64,000 nt of DNA from Herbaspirillum rhizosphaerae_A (GCF_046025915.1 NZ_JAQQFR010000005.1:319752-383751), one strand, 5' to 3'; positions 1 through 9,018 are shown, counted from the stretch's first letter. Made by a program: numbers and translations. Notes: generated by a model from the sequence alone, not told the origin.

Positions 1-26
1 CGCGCATCCAATACTCCTTAGTAATC

Positions 27-476
27 CTAGTGTTTGCCAGTGCTGCCGAAGCCGCCCGCGCCGCGCTCGCTGCTGTCGAATTCTTCAACCACGTTGAAGC
101 CGACCTGCATGACGGGAACGATCACGAGTTGTGCCAGGCGCTCCATGGGGTTTAGGACAAACTCGGTCTGGCCTCGGTTCCATGTGGAGACCATCAACTG
201 ACCTTGATAATCTGAATCGATCAGACCGACCAGATTGCCCAGTACGATACCGTGCTTGTGGCCCAGACCACTGCGCGGCAGGATGATGGCCGCATAGCCT
301 GGATCGGCCACGTGGATCGCCAGGCCGGTCGGGATCAGATGCGTGGTTCCCGGAGCGATCGTCAGCGGTGCGTCGAGACAGGCGCGCAGATCCAGGCCGG
401 CGCTACCTGCGGTAGCGTAGGCGGGTAGTTGGTCTTTCATGCGCGGGTCGAGGATTTTGACGTCGATAGTTTTCAT
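27..476 (-). CDS. dut: dUTP diphosphatase
   Basis: Hydrolyses dUTP to dUMP and pyrophosphate, keeping uracil out of DNA and feeding dTMP synthesis. The 149-residue product shows the trimeric dUTPase motifs in order: AGLDLRA (26-32), PRSG (67-70), GLIDSDYQG (84-92), RLAQLVI (113-119) and the C-terminal GGFGSTG arm (141-147) that closes over the active site. The length matches the usual 150 residues. The ATG at 476 is chosen because the protein family begins with this M-K-x-I-D-V strand; a longer in-frame TTG start at 548 would run into the end of the upstream coaBC gene. It lies 37 bp after coaBC on the same strand, the common coaBC-dut pair, and is probably the last gene of the ribF operon. 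Confidence 0.95.
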   Translation of the reverse strand: MKTIDVKILDPRMKDQLPAYATAGSAGLDLRACLDAPLTIAPGTTHLIPTGLAIHVADPGYAAIILPRSGLGHKHGIVLGNLVGLIDSDYQGQLMVSTWNRGQTEFVLNPMERLAQLVIVPVMQVGFNVVEEFDSSERGAGGFGSTGKH

Positions 477-513
477 GGAAACAAAAATTGTTAAGTTAAA
501 AGTCAGAGCTGAA

Positions 514-1722
514 TTAGTGTGTGCCTGATGTGGCAATGCGATGCGCAATCTCGCGCACCAGTTGCCGCGCCAGCGTTTGCTTGTCGGCGCGCGGCAGGCT
601 GGTGTGGCCTTTGTCGTCGAACAGCGTCAGCGCATTTTCGTCCTTGCCGAAAGTCTGATGGCCGATATTGCCTACCAATAGGGGAATATTCTTTTTCACG
701 CGCTTGGCGGCGCCGTATTGTTCGAGGTTTTCAGACTCAGCTGCAAAACCCACGCAGTACGGACGCTTGGGCAAAGCAGCAACGTCGGCGAGGATGTCGG
801 CGTTCTGTTCGAAGGACAAGTGCAGGCTGTCGTCGGCGGCGCTCTTCTTGAGCTTCTGATTGCTGACGTTGGCCACGCGCCAGTCGGCCACCGCAGCGAC
901 GGCCACGAATATATCCTGGCCGGCGACATTGGCGAACACGGCGTCATGCATCTGCTGCGCCGTCTGCACGTCGATACGGCGCACGCCGTAAGGTGCCTCC
1001 AACGCAGTTGGTCCAGATACCAGAACGACTTCGGCGCCAGCTTCCCGTGCGGCGCGCGCAAGGGCATAACCCATCTTGCCGGACGACAGATTGGTAATGC
1101 CGCGTACCGGATCAATCGGCTCAAACGTTGGTCCCGCCGTCAGCAATACACGACGACCGGCCAGCAGCTTGGGCTGGAAGGCGGCGATGATTTCTTCCAG
1201 CAGTTGTTCAGGTTCCAGCATGCGGCCATAACCGACTTCACCGCAGGCCTGGTCGCCCGAATCAGGGCCGAGCAATTTGATGCCGTCCTGTTGTACTTGT
1301 GCGATGTTGCGTTGGGTTGCCGGGTTCTGCCACATCTCGACATTCATGGCCGGAGCGATCATCAGCGGCACGCCATGCGGGCGCGCCACGCACAGCGTCG
1401 ACAGCAGATCGTCGCAAGCGCCATGCGCCAATTTGAAAATGAAATCGGTGGAGCAGGGGGCGATTACGATGGCGTCAATGCCACGCGTCAGATCGATGTG
1501 CGGCATGTTGTTCTCAATGCGCGCATCCCATTGATCGGTGTAGACCGTGTTGCCGGTCAGCGCCTGCATGGTGATGGTCGTCATGAACTGTGTTGCCGCC
1601 TGCGTCATGACAACCTGCACCGAAGCGCCAGCCTTGCCGAGACCGCGCGCGAGTTCGGCGGCCTTGTAGCACGCCACGCCGCCGGTCAGGCCGAGAAGGA
1701 TTTTTTTGCCAGCGAGATCCAT
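514..1722 (-). CDS. coaBC: bifunctional phosphopantothenoylcysteine decarboxylase / phosphopantothenate-cysteine ligase
   Basis: Makes 4'-phosphopantetheine for coenzyme A: the C-terminal CoaB half joins cysteine to 4'-phosphopantothenate using CTP and the N-terminal FMN-dependent CoaC half decarboxylates the product. The 402-residue protein has the HFCD flavoprotein domain in about residues 1-185, with the active-site His75, the PAMNVEMW motif holding Asn127, and Cys160 in the substrate-recognition flap; the CPC synthetase domain follows from about 190. An ATG at 1722 is preceded by AAGGAG seven bases upstream, which decides it over the in-frame start at 1746. Lies 74 bp downstream of lspA. 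Confidence 0.95.
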   Translation of the reverse strand: MDLAGKKILLGLTGGVACYKAAELARGLGKAGASVQVVMTQAATQFMTTITMQALTGNTVYTDQWDARIENNMPHIDLTRGIDAIVIAPCSTDFIFKLAHGACDDLLSTLCVARPHGVPLMIAPAMNVEMWQNPATQRNIAQVQQDGIKLLGPDSGDQACGEVGYGRMLEPEQLLEEIIAAFQPKLLAGRRVLLTAGPTFEPIDPVRGITNLSSGKMGYALARAAREAGAEVVLVSGPTALEAPYGVRRIDVQTAQQMHDAVFANVAGQDIFVAVAAVADWRVANVSNQKLKKSAADDSLHLSFEQNADILADVAALPKRPYCVGFAAESENLEQYGAAKRVKKNIPLLVGNIGHQTFGKDENALTLFDDKGHTSLPRADKQTLARQLVREIAHRIATSGTH

Positions 1723-1796
1723 TGCCTTACTCCTTATAGAACTCAATCATGACGGCTGCGGGATCCAAAATTATTCGCAGCCTTGCCGTCCGTCAT

Positions 1797-2306
1797 CTAT
1801 TTGCCGACGCGGCGCAATTCATCCAGCACGAACAATACCGCACCTATGCAGATCGCACTATCGGCGATGTTGAATGCCGGCCAATGCCAGCCGCCAACGA
1901 AGACGTCGAGAAAATCGACCACATGGCCGTACATGATGCGATCAATCACGTTACCGATTGCGCCACCCAAAATCAGCGCCAGCGCCCAGCAGAACATGCG
2001 TTGTCCGGCGTGCTTGCGCAGCAGATAAATGATGTAGACCGCAGCAGCAATGCCGATGGCGGTGAACAGATGGCGCTGCCAGCCCGACTCGGCTGCGAGG
2101 AAGCTGAACGCCGCGCCCTTGTTATAGACCAGCACCAGATTGAAGAATCCGGTGACCGGACGCGATTCGCCGTAGTGAAACAGCTTGAGGATGGTGATCT
2201 TGGACAACTGATCCAGCAGCAGCACGATCAGCGAAATACCCAGCCATGGCAGCAGGCTGTTGTTGTTGCTGGAGCTGGGCATGAGGCGTTTTTTATTGGA
2301 AGCCAT
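1797..2306 (-). CDS. lspA: lipoprotein signal peptidase (signal peptidase II)
   Basis: Inner-membrane aspartyl protease that removes the signal peptide from diacylglyceryl prolipoproteins. The 169-residue product has four hydrophobic segments and the two catalytic aspartates, Asp122 in GNVIDR and Asp149 in FNIADS. The conserved N-terminal DQLSK motif is at 32-36. The ATG at 2306 gives a family-length protein with a short polar N-terminus, but no good Shine-Dalgarno sequence precedes it; ATG 2282 is an alternative. A GTG start at 2360 is unlikely because it lies inside a terminator-like hairpin. It follows ileS, the usual ileS-lspA order. Confidence 0.93.
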   Translation of the reverse strand: MASNKKRLMPSSSNNNSLLPWLGISLIVLLLDQLSKITILKLFHYGESRPVTGFFNLVLVYNKGAAFSFLAAESGWQRHLFTAIGIAAAVYIIYLLRKHAGQRMFCWALALILGGAIGNVIDRIMYGHVVDFLDVFVGGWHWPAFNIADSAICIGAVLFVLDELRRVGK

Positions 2307-2352
2307 GGAGGATGGATATGGATGATGTCGAAGAAGGATATTCAGAAAAAGC

Positions 2353-2389
2353 ACCGGCACGCGCTATTGCTTATTGGTCGCGTGCCGGT
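2353..2389 (-). terminator. terminator-like hairpin between ileS and lspA
   Basis: A perfect 11-bp inverted repeat, ACCGGCACGCG (2353-2363) against CGCGTGCCGGT (2379-2389), with a 15-base loop. Read on the minus strand it follows the ileS stop by about 27 bases and is followed by GCTTTTTC. This may be a weak intrinsic terminator that reduces read-through into lspA, coaBC and dut, or it may stabilise the ileS 3' end. Confidence 0.55.
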
Positions 2390-2416
2390 CTGCTTGATAC
2401 TTATACTTGATGATGC

Positions 2417-5311
2417 TTAAGCGAAGTGGCGGGCTTCGCCGCTGCCGAACAGATTGGAGACGCAACGGCCGCACAGGCCTGCATGCTCCGCATGTGAACC
2501 GACATCCGCGCGGTAATGCCAGCAGCGCTCGCACTTCTGGTTGGCCGACGGTGTGACGATGATGGCTTCGTCGCTCTCCGCTGCCACGGCAGTGACTTTG
2601 GCCGCCGATGTGATCAGTACGAACTTCAGATCGTCGCCCAGGCTTTCCAGCAAGGCTACCTTGTCGCCGCTGACTTTCAGTTCGACTTCCGCCTGCAATG
2701 ACGAACCGATGTTGCCGGCGATGCGGACTTCTTCCAGTTGCTTGGTCACCGCTGCGCGCACTTCATGCAGCACGTTGAACTTGGCGACCAGCGCATCGGC
2801 TTGCGCCACTTCCGGCAGCGTGTAGTAAGTCTGCGAGAAGATGGTTTCGCTGCTGTCGGCAAAGGCTTCCTTGCTGGCGAAGAAACTCCATGCTTCTTCC
2901 GCCGTGAACGACAGCGTCGGCGCCATCAGACGCAGCAGCGCCTGGGTGATATGCCAGATCGCAGTCTGCGCCGAACGGCGTGCATGCGAATCGACGCCGC
3001 TGGTGTACAGGCGATCCTTTAGGATGTCGAGGTAGAAGCCGCCCAGGTCTTCCGAGCAATACATCTGCAGCTTGGAAACCACCGGGTGGAACTCGTAAGT
3101 CTCGTAATGCGCCAGGATTTCTTTTTGCAGGTTGGCCATGTTGGCGATCGCATAGCGGTCGATTTCCAACATCTCGGCGACCGGCACGGCGTTCTTGGTC
3201 ATGTCGAAATCGGCCGTGTTGGCCAGCAGGAAGCGCAGCGTATTGCGGATGCGGCGATAGGCTTCGGTCACGCGCTTGAGGATTTCGTCGGAGATCGAGA
3301 TCTCGCCGGAATAATCGCTCGACGCCACCCACAGGCGCAGGATTTCCGCGCCCAGCGAGTCGGCCACCTTTTGCGGCTCGACGCCGTTCTTGAGCGACTT
3401 CGACATCTTGCGGCCTTCGCCGTCGACCACGAAGCCGTGGGTCAGCAGCGCCTTGTACGGCGCGCGGCCGTTGAGCATTGACGAGGTCAACAGGGAGGAG
3501 TGGAACCAGCCGCGATGCTGGTCCGAACCTTCCAGATACAGATCGGCAGGGAATTGCAACTCCTGCTTGTGCGAACCGCGCAGCACAGTCTGATGGGTCG
3601 AGCCGGAATCGAACCAGACGTCCAGCGTGTCCTTGTTCTTCAGGTATTGATCCGCCTCGTCGCCCAGCAATTCCTTTGGATCCAGCGCCTGCCATGCCTC
3701 GATGCCACCTTGCTCGATGCGTTGGGCAATCTGTTCCAGCAACTCAGGCGTGCGTGGATGCAGCAGGCCGGTTTCCTTGTGCACGAAGAAAGCCATCGGC
3801 ACGCCCCATTGGCGTTGGCGCGACAGCGTCCAGTCGGGACGATTGGCGATCATGCCGTGCAGGCGCGCCTTGCCCCACGCCGGGAAGAAGGCAGTGTCTT
3901 CGATGCCTTGCAGCGCGGTCTCGCGCAGGCTCTTGCCACCGTCTTTCGGCGTGTTGTCCATGCTCGCGAACCACTGCGACGTGGCGCGATAGATGATCGG
4001 CGTCTTATGACGCCAGCAGTGCATGTAGCTGTGATCGAACATCACCAGCTTGAACAGCGTACCGACTTCTTCCAGCTTGGCGCAGATAGGCTTCGACGCT
4101 TCCCAGATCGTCAGGCCGGCAAACAGCGGCAGCGACGATGCGTAGCGGCCATCGCCCATGACCGGGCTGATGATGTCGTCGTCCTTCATGCCGTGCGCCT
4201 TGCACGAGATAAAGTCTTCGATACCGTAGGCAGGCGCCGAGTGGACGATGCCGGTACCGCTGTCGGCGGTCACATAGTCGCCCAGGTAGATCGGCGACAG
4301 GCGGTCATAGCCCTTGTCGGCGGTCGCCAATGGATGATGGAAGGCGATCAGCGACAGCGCTTCACCCTTGGTGGTGGCGATGACTTTGCCTTCAAGGCCG
4401 AAGCGTTGCAGGCAGGACTCGACCAGATCGTTGGCCAGGATCAGCAGCGTCGGTTCGCCATGGCGCTCGGTCTGCACCAGCGCGTAGTCGAATTCCGGAT
4501 GCACGTTCAGCGCCTGGTTGGACGGGATGGTCCATGGCGTAGTGGTCCAGATGACGACGTAACCCTTGTCGGTAGGCAGCTTGTCCAGGCCGAAAGCCTT
4601 GGCGATCTTGTCGTGTTCCGCAAACGGGAAGCCGACGTCGATGGCCGGGTCGCGCTTGTCCTGATATTCCACTTCTGCTTCCGCCAATGCGGAGCCGCAG
4701 TCAAAACACCAGTTGACCGGCTTCAGGCCGCGATAGACATAACCCTTCTCCAGGATCGTGCCGAGCGCGCGCAGCTCATCGGCTTCGTTGGAGAAGTTCA
4801 TGGTCTTGTATGGATTGTCCCATTCGCCCAATACGCCCAGACGGATGAAGTCCTTCTTTTGCAGTTCGATCTGTTCGTTGGCGTAAGCGCGGGCCTTGGC
4901 TTGTACTTCTGCCACCGGCAGGTTCTTGCCGTATTTCTTTTCGATCTGGATTTCGATCGGCATGCCGTGACAATCCCAGCCCGGCACGTATTGCGCGTCG
5001 AAGCCGGCCATATTGCGGGCCTTGACGATCATGTCTTTCAGGATCTTGTTGACGGCGTGGCCCAGATGGATCTCGCCGTTGGCATACGGTGGGCCGTCAT
5101 GCAGGATAAACTTTGGGCGACCGGCCGATGCCTGGCGGATGCGCTGATACAGTTTCTTGGTCTGCCATTCCTTGACCCATTGCGGCTCGCGCTTGGCGAG
5201 GTCGCCGCGCATCGGGAATGCGGTCTCCGTCATATTGACCGGATACTTGCTGACCGGCTTGCCTTCAGGTTTGCCCGGCTTGTTTGGCTTGGAGGATTCG
5301 TTATTCGACAT
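2417..5311 (-). CDS. ileS: isoleucyl-tRNA synthetase
   Basis: Charges tRNA-Ile with isoleucine in the cytoplasm. The 964-residue class I synthetase has the HIGH motif as HLGH at residues 82-85 within PPYANGEIHLGH, a CP1 editing domain in the middle third, KMSKS inside GRKMSKSLKN, and the C-terminal zinc-binding CERCW...CGRC module that is typical of this enzyme. Slightly longer than the 938-residue E. coli protein because of a Lys/Pro/Asn-rich N-terminal extension of about 20 residues. The start ATG at 5311 has no clear Shine-Dalgarno sequence. It lies 114 bp after ribF on the same strand. Confidence 0.97.
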   Translation of the reverse strand: MSNNESSKPNKPGKPEGKPVSKYPVNMTETAFPMRGDLAKREPQWVKEWQTKKLYQRIRQASAGRPKFILHDGPPYANGEIHLGHAVNKILKDMIVKARNMAGFDAQYVPGWDCHGMPIEIQIEKKYGKNLPVAEVQAKARAYANEQIELQKKDFIRLGVLGEWDNPYKTMNFSNEADELRALGTILEKGYVYRGLKPVNWCFDCGSALAEAEVEYQDKRDPAIDVGFPFAEHDKIAKAFGLDKLPTDKGYVVIWTTTPWTIPSNQALNVHPEFDYALVQTERHGEPTLLILANDLVESCLQRFGLEGKVIATTKGEALSLIAFHHPLATADKGYDRLSPIYLGDYVTADSGTGIVHSAPAYGIEDFISCKAHGMKDDDIISPVMGDGRYASSLPLFAGLTIWEASKPICAKLEEVGTLFKLVMFDHSYMHCWRHKTPIIYRATSQWFASMDNTPKDGGKSLRETALQGIEDTAFFPAWGKARLHGMIANRPDWTLSRQRQWGVPMAFFVHKETGLLHPRTPELLEQIAQRIEQGGIEAWQALDPKELLGDEADQYLKNKDTLDVWFDSGSTHQTVLRGSHKQELQFPADLYLEGSDQHRGWFHSSLLTSSMLNGRAPYKALLTHGFVVDGEGRKMSKSLKNGVEPQKVADSLGAEILRLWVASSDYSGEISISDEILKRVTEAYRRIRNTLRFLLANTADFDMTKNAVPVAEMLEIDRYAIANMANLQKEILAHYETYEFHPVVSKLQMYCSEDLGGFYLDILKDRLYTSGVDSHARRSAQTAIWHITQALLRLMAPTLSFTAEEAWSFFASKEAFADSSETIFSQTYYTLPEVAQADALVAKFNVLHEVRAAVTKQLEEVRIAGNIGSSLQAEVELKVSGDKVALLESLGDDLKFVLITSAAKVTAVAAESDEAIIVTPSANQKCERCWHYRADVGSHAEHAGLCGRCVSNLFGSGEARHFA

Positions 5312-5425
5312 AGTTGTTTTCAGTTAAATTCTGGAAATCGGTGACGGCTGAGGTAGCTGATCCGGCTGTTGATACGGTAAGAAGCGTCGTCGGAAATCAG
5401 TACCGGCGAGCGGGGCGGGCCAGCG

Positions 5426-6403
5426 TCAAATTCGGTCGGTGGCGGACACGGCGAAACTCGCCTGTTCCTTGAACCAGGCACGCGCCTGTTGCGCATCGCG
5501 CTCAATGGCTGCCGTCAAGGTCGGCAGGTCGACGTATTTCTCTTCGTCGCGCAATTTCTTCAAAAATTCCACGCGCAGCAATTTGCCGTAGCAATCGCCG
5601 CTGTAATCGAAGATGTGTGTTTCCAGCAGCACGCGGCCGCTGTCGTCCACGGTCGGACGCACGCCCAGGCTGGCTACAGCCGGCAAGGGGCTGTCGCCCA
5701 ATCCATGCACCTGCACGACAAAAATCCCCGACAGCGCCGGACGTTTGTGGCCAACGCGCATGTTCAGCGTCGGGAAACCGATAGTGCGGCCAAGCTTCTT
5801 GCCGTGCACCACATGGCCGGAAATTGCATACGAATGCCCCAGCAACTGGCGCGCATGCGGAAAATCCGTCTTCGCCAGCGCCGCGCGGATCGCCGACGAC
5901 GAGATGCGCACGCCCTCGTTGTTCACGTTCGGCATGGTGTGCACTTCAAAGCCGTATTGCTTGCCGGCGTCGATCAGGGTCTGGATATTGCCGGCGCGGC
6001 GCGAGCCGAAGCAGAAATCTTCACCCACCAGCAGCCAGCGCACGTGCAGACCCTGAATCAGGATCTTTTCGATGAAGTCTTGCGGCGAGAGGGCGGCAAA
6101 GTTGGCGTTGAAGTGTTCGACGATCACGCGATCGACACCGGCATTGGACAGCGATTGCAGCTTGTCGCGCAGGTTGGCGATGCGTTGCGGGGCTTTTTCC
6201 GGGGTGCCGGCCAGTTGCGCGAAGAACTCGCGCGGATGCGGTTCGAACGTCATCACGGCGGCATCCAGGTTCAGGCGGGTTGCAGCTTCGCGCACCTGCG
6301 CCAGCAGCGCCTGGTGGCCACGGTGCACGCCGTCGAAGTTGCCGATCGTCAGCGCGCAGGGCGCACGCGATTCAGCATTGGGAAGTCCGCGAAATACCTT
6401 CAT
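5426..6403 (-). CDS. ribF: bifunctional riboflavin kinase / FAD synthetase
   Basis: Converts riboflavin to FMN and then to FAD. The 325-residue protein has the N-terminal nucleotidyltransferase domain, with GNFDGVHRGHQALL at about 22-35 (the H-x-G-H-like AMP-transfer motif), and the C-terminal flavokinase domain beginning around residue 190 with GKKLGRTIGFPTLN. Length is close to the 313 residues of E. coli RibF. It is the first gene of the ribF-ileS-lspA-coaBC-dut run, a conserved betaproteobacterial cluster, and the promoter-like TATAAT lies about 40 bases upstream of its ATG. Confidence 0.96.
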   Translation of the reverse strand: MKVFRGLPNAESRAPCALTIGNFDGVHRGHQALLAQVREAATRLNLDAAVMTFEPHPREFFAQLAGTPEKAPQRIANLRDKLQSLSNAGVDRVIVEHFNANFAALSPQDFIEKILIQGLHVRWLLVGEDFCFGSRRAGNIQTLIDAGKQYGFEVHTMPNVNNEGVRISSSAIRAALAKTDFPHARQLLGHSYAISGHVVHGKKLGRTIGFPTLNMRVGHKRPALSGIFVVQVHGLGDSPLPAVASLGVRPTVDDSGRVLLETHIFDYSGDCYGKLLRVEFLKKLRDEEKYVDLPTLTAAIERDAQQARAWFKEQASFAVSATDRI

Positions 6404-6441
6404 GGAAGAGGTTAAAAGTGATGCCGTTGCAAAAGCCTTCC

Positions 6442-6447
6442 ATTATA
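6442..6447 (-). promoter_or_regulatory. -10 element of the ribF operon promoter
   Basis: A perfect TATAAT on the minus strand, 39 bases upstream of the ribF ATG. No convincing -35 hexamer is visible 16-18 bases further upstream, so only the -10 box is called. Confidence 0.45.
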
Positions 6448-6689
6448 AATGTTTTCGGAGGCTTACCCCTGATTTGGCGGCGAAACGGCGGGAAACAAGC
6501 GATGGCAACGGTTGTTCCGGTTCGCGGGCCGCGCCGGTGAGGCTGATTTTTGCAAGTAGTGTTGTTAAATTAATATTTATTTCAAAATGACAATGTTGTT
6601 TGACGTTAATGCCTTCTCTTGTATCTCTGGGCATAATGTCTGTAGGGACAGAAGTCCATCCATCACATCACAACATCAGGGAAACAGCC

Positions 6690-7145
6690 ATGCAGATCGA
6701 AGTGGACGACCTATCACGCCCCGCCATCCACGCCTTGCTTGAAGAGCATTTGCGCAATATGCGCGAAATATCGCCACCCGAAAGCGTGCATGCGCTCGAT
6801 CTCAGCAAGCTGCGCAGCCCGGACATCACGTTCTGGACGGTGTGGGAGGGCGAGCAACTGATAGGCTGCGGCGCGCTCAAGGAGCTTGATAGTTTGCATG
6901 GCGAGATCAAATCCATGCGCACGCCCGAGGCGCTGCGTCGCAAAGGTGCCGGCCGGGCGATGCTAGTGCATATTCTCGAGCAGGCCAAAGCGCGCGGTTA
7001 CGAACGTCTCAGCCTGGAGACCGGATCGTTTGACGCCTTCAAACCGGCCCGGCAATTGTATGAGAGTGTGGGTTTCGTCTACTGCGGCCCGTTCGGCACT
7101 TATGGCGAAGATCCGAACAGCATGTTCATGACGTTGCGCCTGTAA
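6690..7145 (+). CDS. GNAT-family N-acetyltransferase (YsnE/YjgM-like)
   Basis: A 151-residue acetyl-CoA-dependent acetyltransferase of unknown substrate. The GNAT core is complete: the acetyl-CoA loop reads RRKGAGRAML, preceded by the strand EIKSMRT, and the C-terminal FDAFKPARQLYESVGF motif is the conserved end of the fold. The sequence style, ending in GPFGTYGEDPNSMFM, resembles the YsnE/YjgM group of small acetyltransferases. The ATG at 6690 is preceded by CAGGGA at a good distance; an in-frame start at 6600 would add an unconserved tail. It stands alone, convergent with the GntR regulator gene 37 bp downstream. Confidence 0.85.
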   Translation: MQIEVDDLSRPAIHALLEEHLRNMREISPPESVHALDLSKLRSPDITFWTVWEGEQLIGCGALKELDSLHGEIKSMRTPEALRRKGAGRAMLVHILEQAKARGYERLSLETGSFDAFKPARQLYESVGFVYCGPFGTYGEDPNSMFMTLRL

Positions 7146-7182
7146 AACTTCAGCGAAGCGGCAGAGTGGATTGTGCTGGCGG

Positions 7183-7875
7183 CTAAGGCAGCGTTTTCAA
7201 TTGTTCCTGACGCGCTTCGGCCAGCATCCAGATGGTGATCTTGCGCACCTCTAGTTTGCTTTGCGTAATGTGAGCGCGCAGCAGAATCTGCGCCTCGGTG
7301 GCCTTGCGTTTGGCGATCAGCTTGAGGATCTTGCCGTGTTCCTCATACGTCGCCAGTACGCGGTTCTTTTTCAGGAAATCGAGTCGGCGGACAATGCGAA
7401 TTTTTTCCGTCACTTCGGTATGGATGCGCGTCATTTCCTCGTTGCCGGCGGCGGCGACCAAATTGGTGTGGAAGCTTTCGTCCAGCTCAGCCACCTTGAC
7501 GGCTTCGCTTTCGCGTTCTTCCTCCGGCACCAGCCAGACGGCGTTGAGCTCTTGCAAGCCGGGCGAAGGATCCGGATTCTGGCAGAGCCGCTCCAGCGCG
7601 GCCATTTCCAGCACGATGCGCAGGTCGTAGAGATTATCGAGACGGTCGAAGTCGATCGGCCGAACCTTCCAGCCGCGACGAAAACCGACATCCAGATAAC
7701 CTTCGCGCTGCATCCGGAAAAGGGCGTCGCGCAATGGCGTGCGCGAGACACCGTAGGACAGCGCCATTTCAGTTTCGGTGAAATTATCCCCCGGCAGCAG
7801 ACGGAAATTGAAGATGTCTTCCTTGAGCCGGTTGTAAACCTGTTCAGCGAGAGGGTTTGCAGAAGTTACGGTCAT
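7183..7875 (-). CDS. GntR/FCD-family transcriptional regulator of the triuret/biuret operon
   Basis: A 230-residue regulator with an N-terminal winged helix-turn-helix of the GntR type (about residues 8-75, with the recognition helix in YGVSRTPLRDALFRM) and an all-helical FCD effector domain (about 85-215) that usually binds a small carboxylic ligand and a metal ion. It is the last gene of the minus-strand operon, 67 bp after the AtzH-like gene. By position it probably regulates the operon in response to an intermediate such as allophanate or biuret; this is inference. The dyad at 19333-19346 in front of atzF is a candidate operator. Confidence 0.85.
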   Translation of the reverse strand: MTVTSANPLAEQVYNRLKEDIFNFRLLPGDNFTETEMALSYGVSRTPLRDALFRMQREGYLDVGFRRGWKVRPIDFDRLDNLYDLRIVLEMAALERLCQNPDPSPGLQELNAVWLVPEEERESEAVKVAELDESFHTNLVAAAGNEEMTRIHTEVTEKIRIVRRLDFLKKNRVLATYEEHGKILKLIAKRKATEAQILLRAHITQSKLEVRKITIWMLAEARQEQLKTLP

Positions 7876-7942
7876 GGTGGAACGTCATCAATACAAAAAG
7901 GAAATCAACAAGCCGGAAATCGGAAGCGGTGGTGTCACTACA

Positions 7943-8323
7943 TCAAGCCATCAAGCTCACATGCGCGGCGACGATGCGCCAGCCGGCTTCCATGCGCACC
8001 CAGGTTTGCATCTGGCGACCGATTTTATCCGAGTCGTCGGCGGTGAACTCGGTACTGACAGTAGCATAGTCGCTGCCAAAGGTCGTGACCACGGTGCGAT
8101 GCAGCGTGCGCGATGGATGCACCGGCGCGCAGGTCTGACGGTATTGGCGGATCGCTTCGCCGCCGAGCAGGATTTCACCGACGCCATAGCGCACCGTTTG
8201 CGGGTCGTACCAGAACCAGCGATCCAGCGCCGGTACATCATGTACCAGCAGGGCCTGTTCATAGTCGGCAAAGGCTTGTTCGACTTCTTCAACGATGTGC
8301 GGCAGATTGATTTGCAGACTCAT
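7943..8323 (-). CDS. AtzH/HpxZ-like DUF3225 (SnoaL-fold) protein
   Basis: A 126-residue cone-shaped SnoaL/NTF2-type protein of the DUF3225 family, which includes AtzH of s-triazine clusters and HpxZ of oxalurate catabolism. Recognisable family features are the N-terminal helix EEVEQAFADYEQALLVHD, the WFWYDP and VRYG segments, and the C-terminal strand GWRIVAAHVS. Its start ATG overlaps the stop codon of the upstream hydrolase gene by four bases (ATGA), so the two are translationally coupled. Family members act next to carboxylated urea compounds; a role in handling carboxybiuret, the product expected from triuret hydrolysis, is proposed here but not shown by the sequence. Confidence 0.8.
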   Translation of the reverse strand: MSLQINLPHIVEEVEQAFADYEQALLVHDVPALDRWFWYDPQTVRYGVGEILLGGEAIRQYRQTCAPVHPSRTLHRTVVTTFGSDYATVSTEFTADDSDKIGRQMQTWVRMEAGWRIVAAHVSLMA

Positions 8324-9018
8324 GATGCGGCTTCTCCAGCAGTTTCTCCGGCGGTTTCTTTGAATGATGCTTGCAGCGTGGACAGTGGCGCTTTCCAGCC
8401 GACGATGCCGCCCTGTGCGGTCAGCATGGCCAGCGTGGCCTGATGGAATACGGGGAAATAGCTGGCGCAGGCGTCTTCGACGATCAGGCATTCGTAGCCG
8501 CGGTCGTTGGCTTCGCGCATCGAGGTCTGTACGCAGACTTCGGTCGTGACGCCGGCAAAGAGCAGGTGTGTGATGCCGCGCGCCTGCAATTGCGCGTGCA
8601 GGTCGGTGGCGTAGAACGCGCCCTTGCCGGGTTTGTCGATTACCAGCTCCCCATCGTGTGGCGCCAACAGCGGCAGGATCTGGTTGCCCGGTTCGCCGCG
8701 CACCAGGATGCGGCCCATCGGGCCTTCATCGCCAATACCCAGCGTGGGATTGCCGCGCTTGAGTTTGGCCGGCGGACAGTCGGACAAATCAGGCAAATGC
8801 GATTCGCGCGTGTGCACCACCAGCACGCCGTGTTCGCGCGCCAGCGCCAGCAGTTTCGCTACCGTCGGGACGATGGTCGCCAGCGGCCGCACATCGTTGC
8901 CGAGCACGCTGCCGAAGCCGCCTTCTTCGACAAAGTCGCGTTGCATGTCGATCACGACTAGCGCCGTGTGACGGCTGTCGAATTGATAGGGATAAGGAAT
9001 GGCGTCGACGGTAATCAT
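8320..9018 (-). CDS. trtA: isochorismatase-family cysteine amidohydrolase, probable triuret hydrolase
   Basis: A 232-residue cysteine hydrolase of the isochorismatase-like family with the complete triad Asp24 (VVIDMQ), Lys129 (VIDKPGKG) and Cys162 (GVTTEVC), including the cis-peptide segment before the cysteine. It is a clear paralogue of the BiuH protein encoded 1.6 kb upstream and shares the LVRGEPG, DKPGKG and TSMREANDRG blocks. Published triuret hydrolase (TrtA) is a BiuH paralogue encoded beside biuH, including in Herbaspirillum, which is the reason for this call. It would remove ammonia from triuret to give carboxybiuret, which decays to biuret. Overlaps both neighbours by four bases. 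An alternative is a second biuret or ureide hydrolase. Confidence 0.72.
   Translation of the reverse strand: MITVDAIPYPYQFDSRHTALVVIDMQRDFVEEGGFGSVLGNDVRPLATIVPTVAKLLALAREHGVLVVHTRESHLPDLSDCPPAKLKRGNPTLGIGDEGPMGRILVRGEPGNQILPLLAPHDGELVIDKPGKGAFYATDLHAQLQARGITHLLFAGVTTEVCVQTSMREANDRGYECLIVEDACASYFPVFHQATLAMLTAQGGIVGWKAPLSTLQASFKETAGETAGEAAS

Noticed and set aside
3500..5344. 614-codon plus-strand open frame
   Set aside because: Lies wholly antisense to ileS; its composition reflects the reverse complement of a GC-rich gene, and no ribosome-binding site or known motif was seen.
6600..6689. N-terminal extension of the GNAT protein
   Set aside because: Not conserved in character, and a good ribosome-binding site precedes the ATG at 6690.
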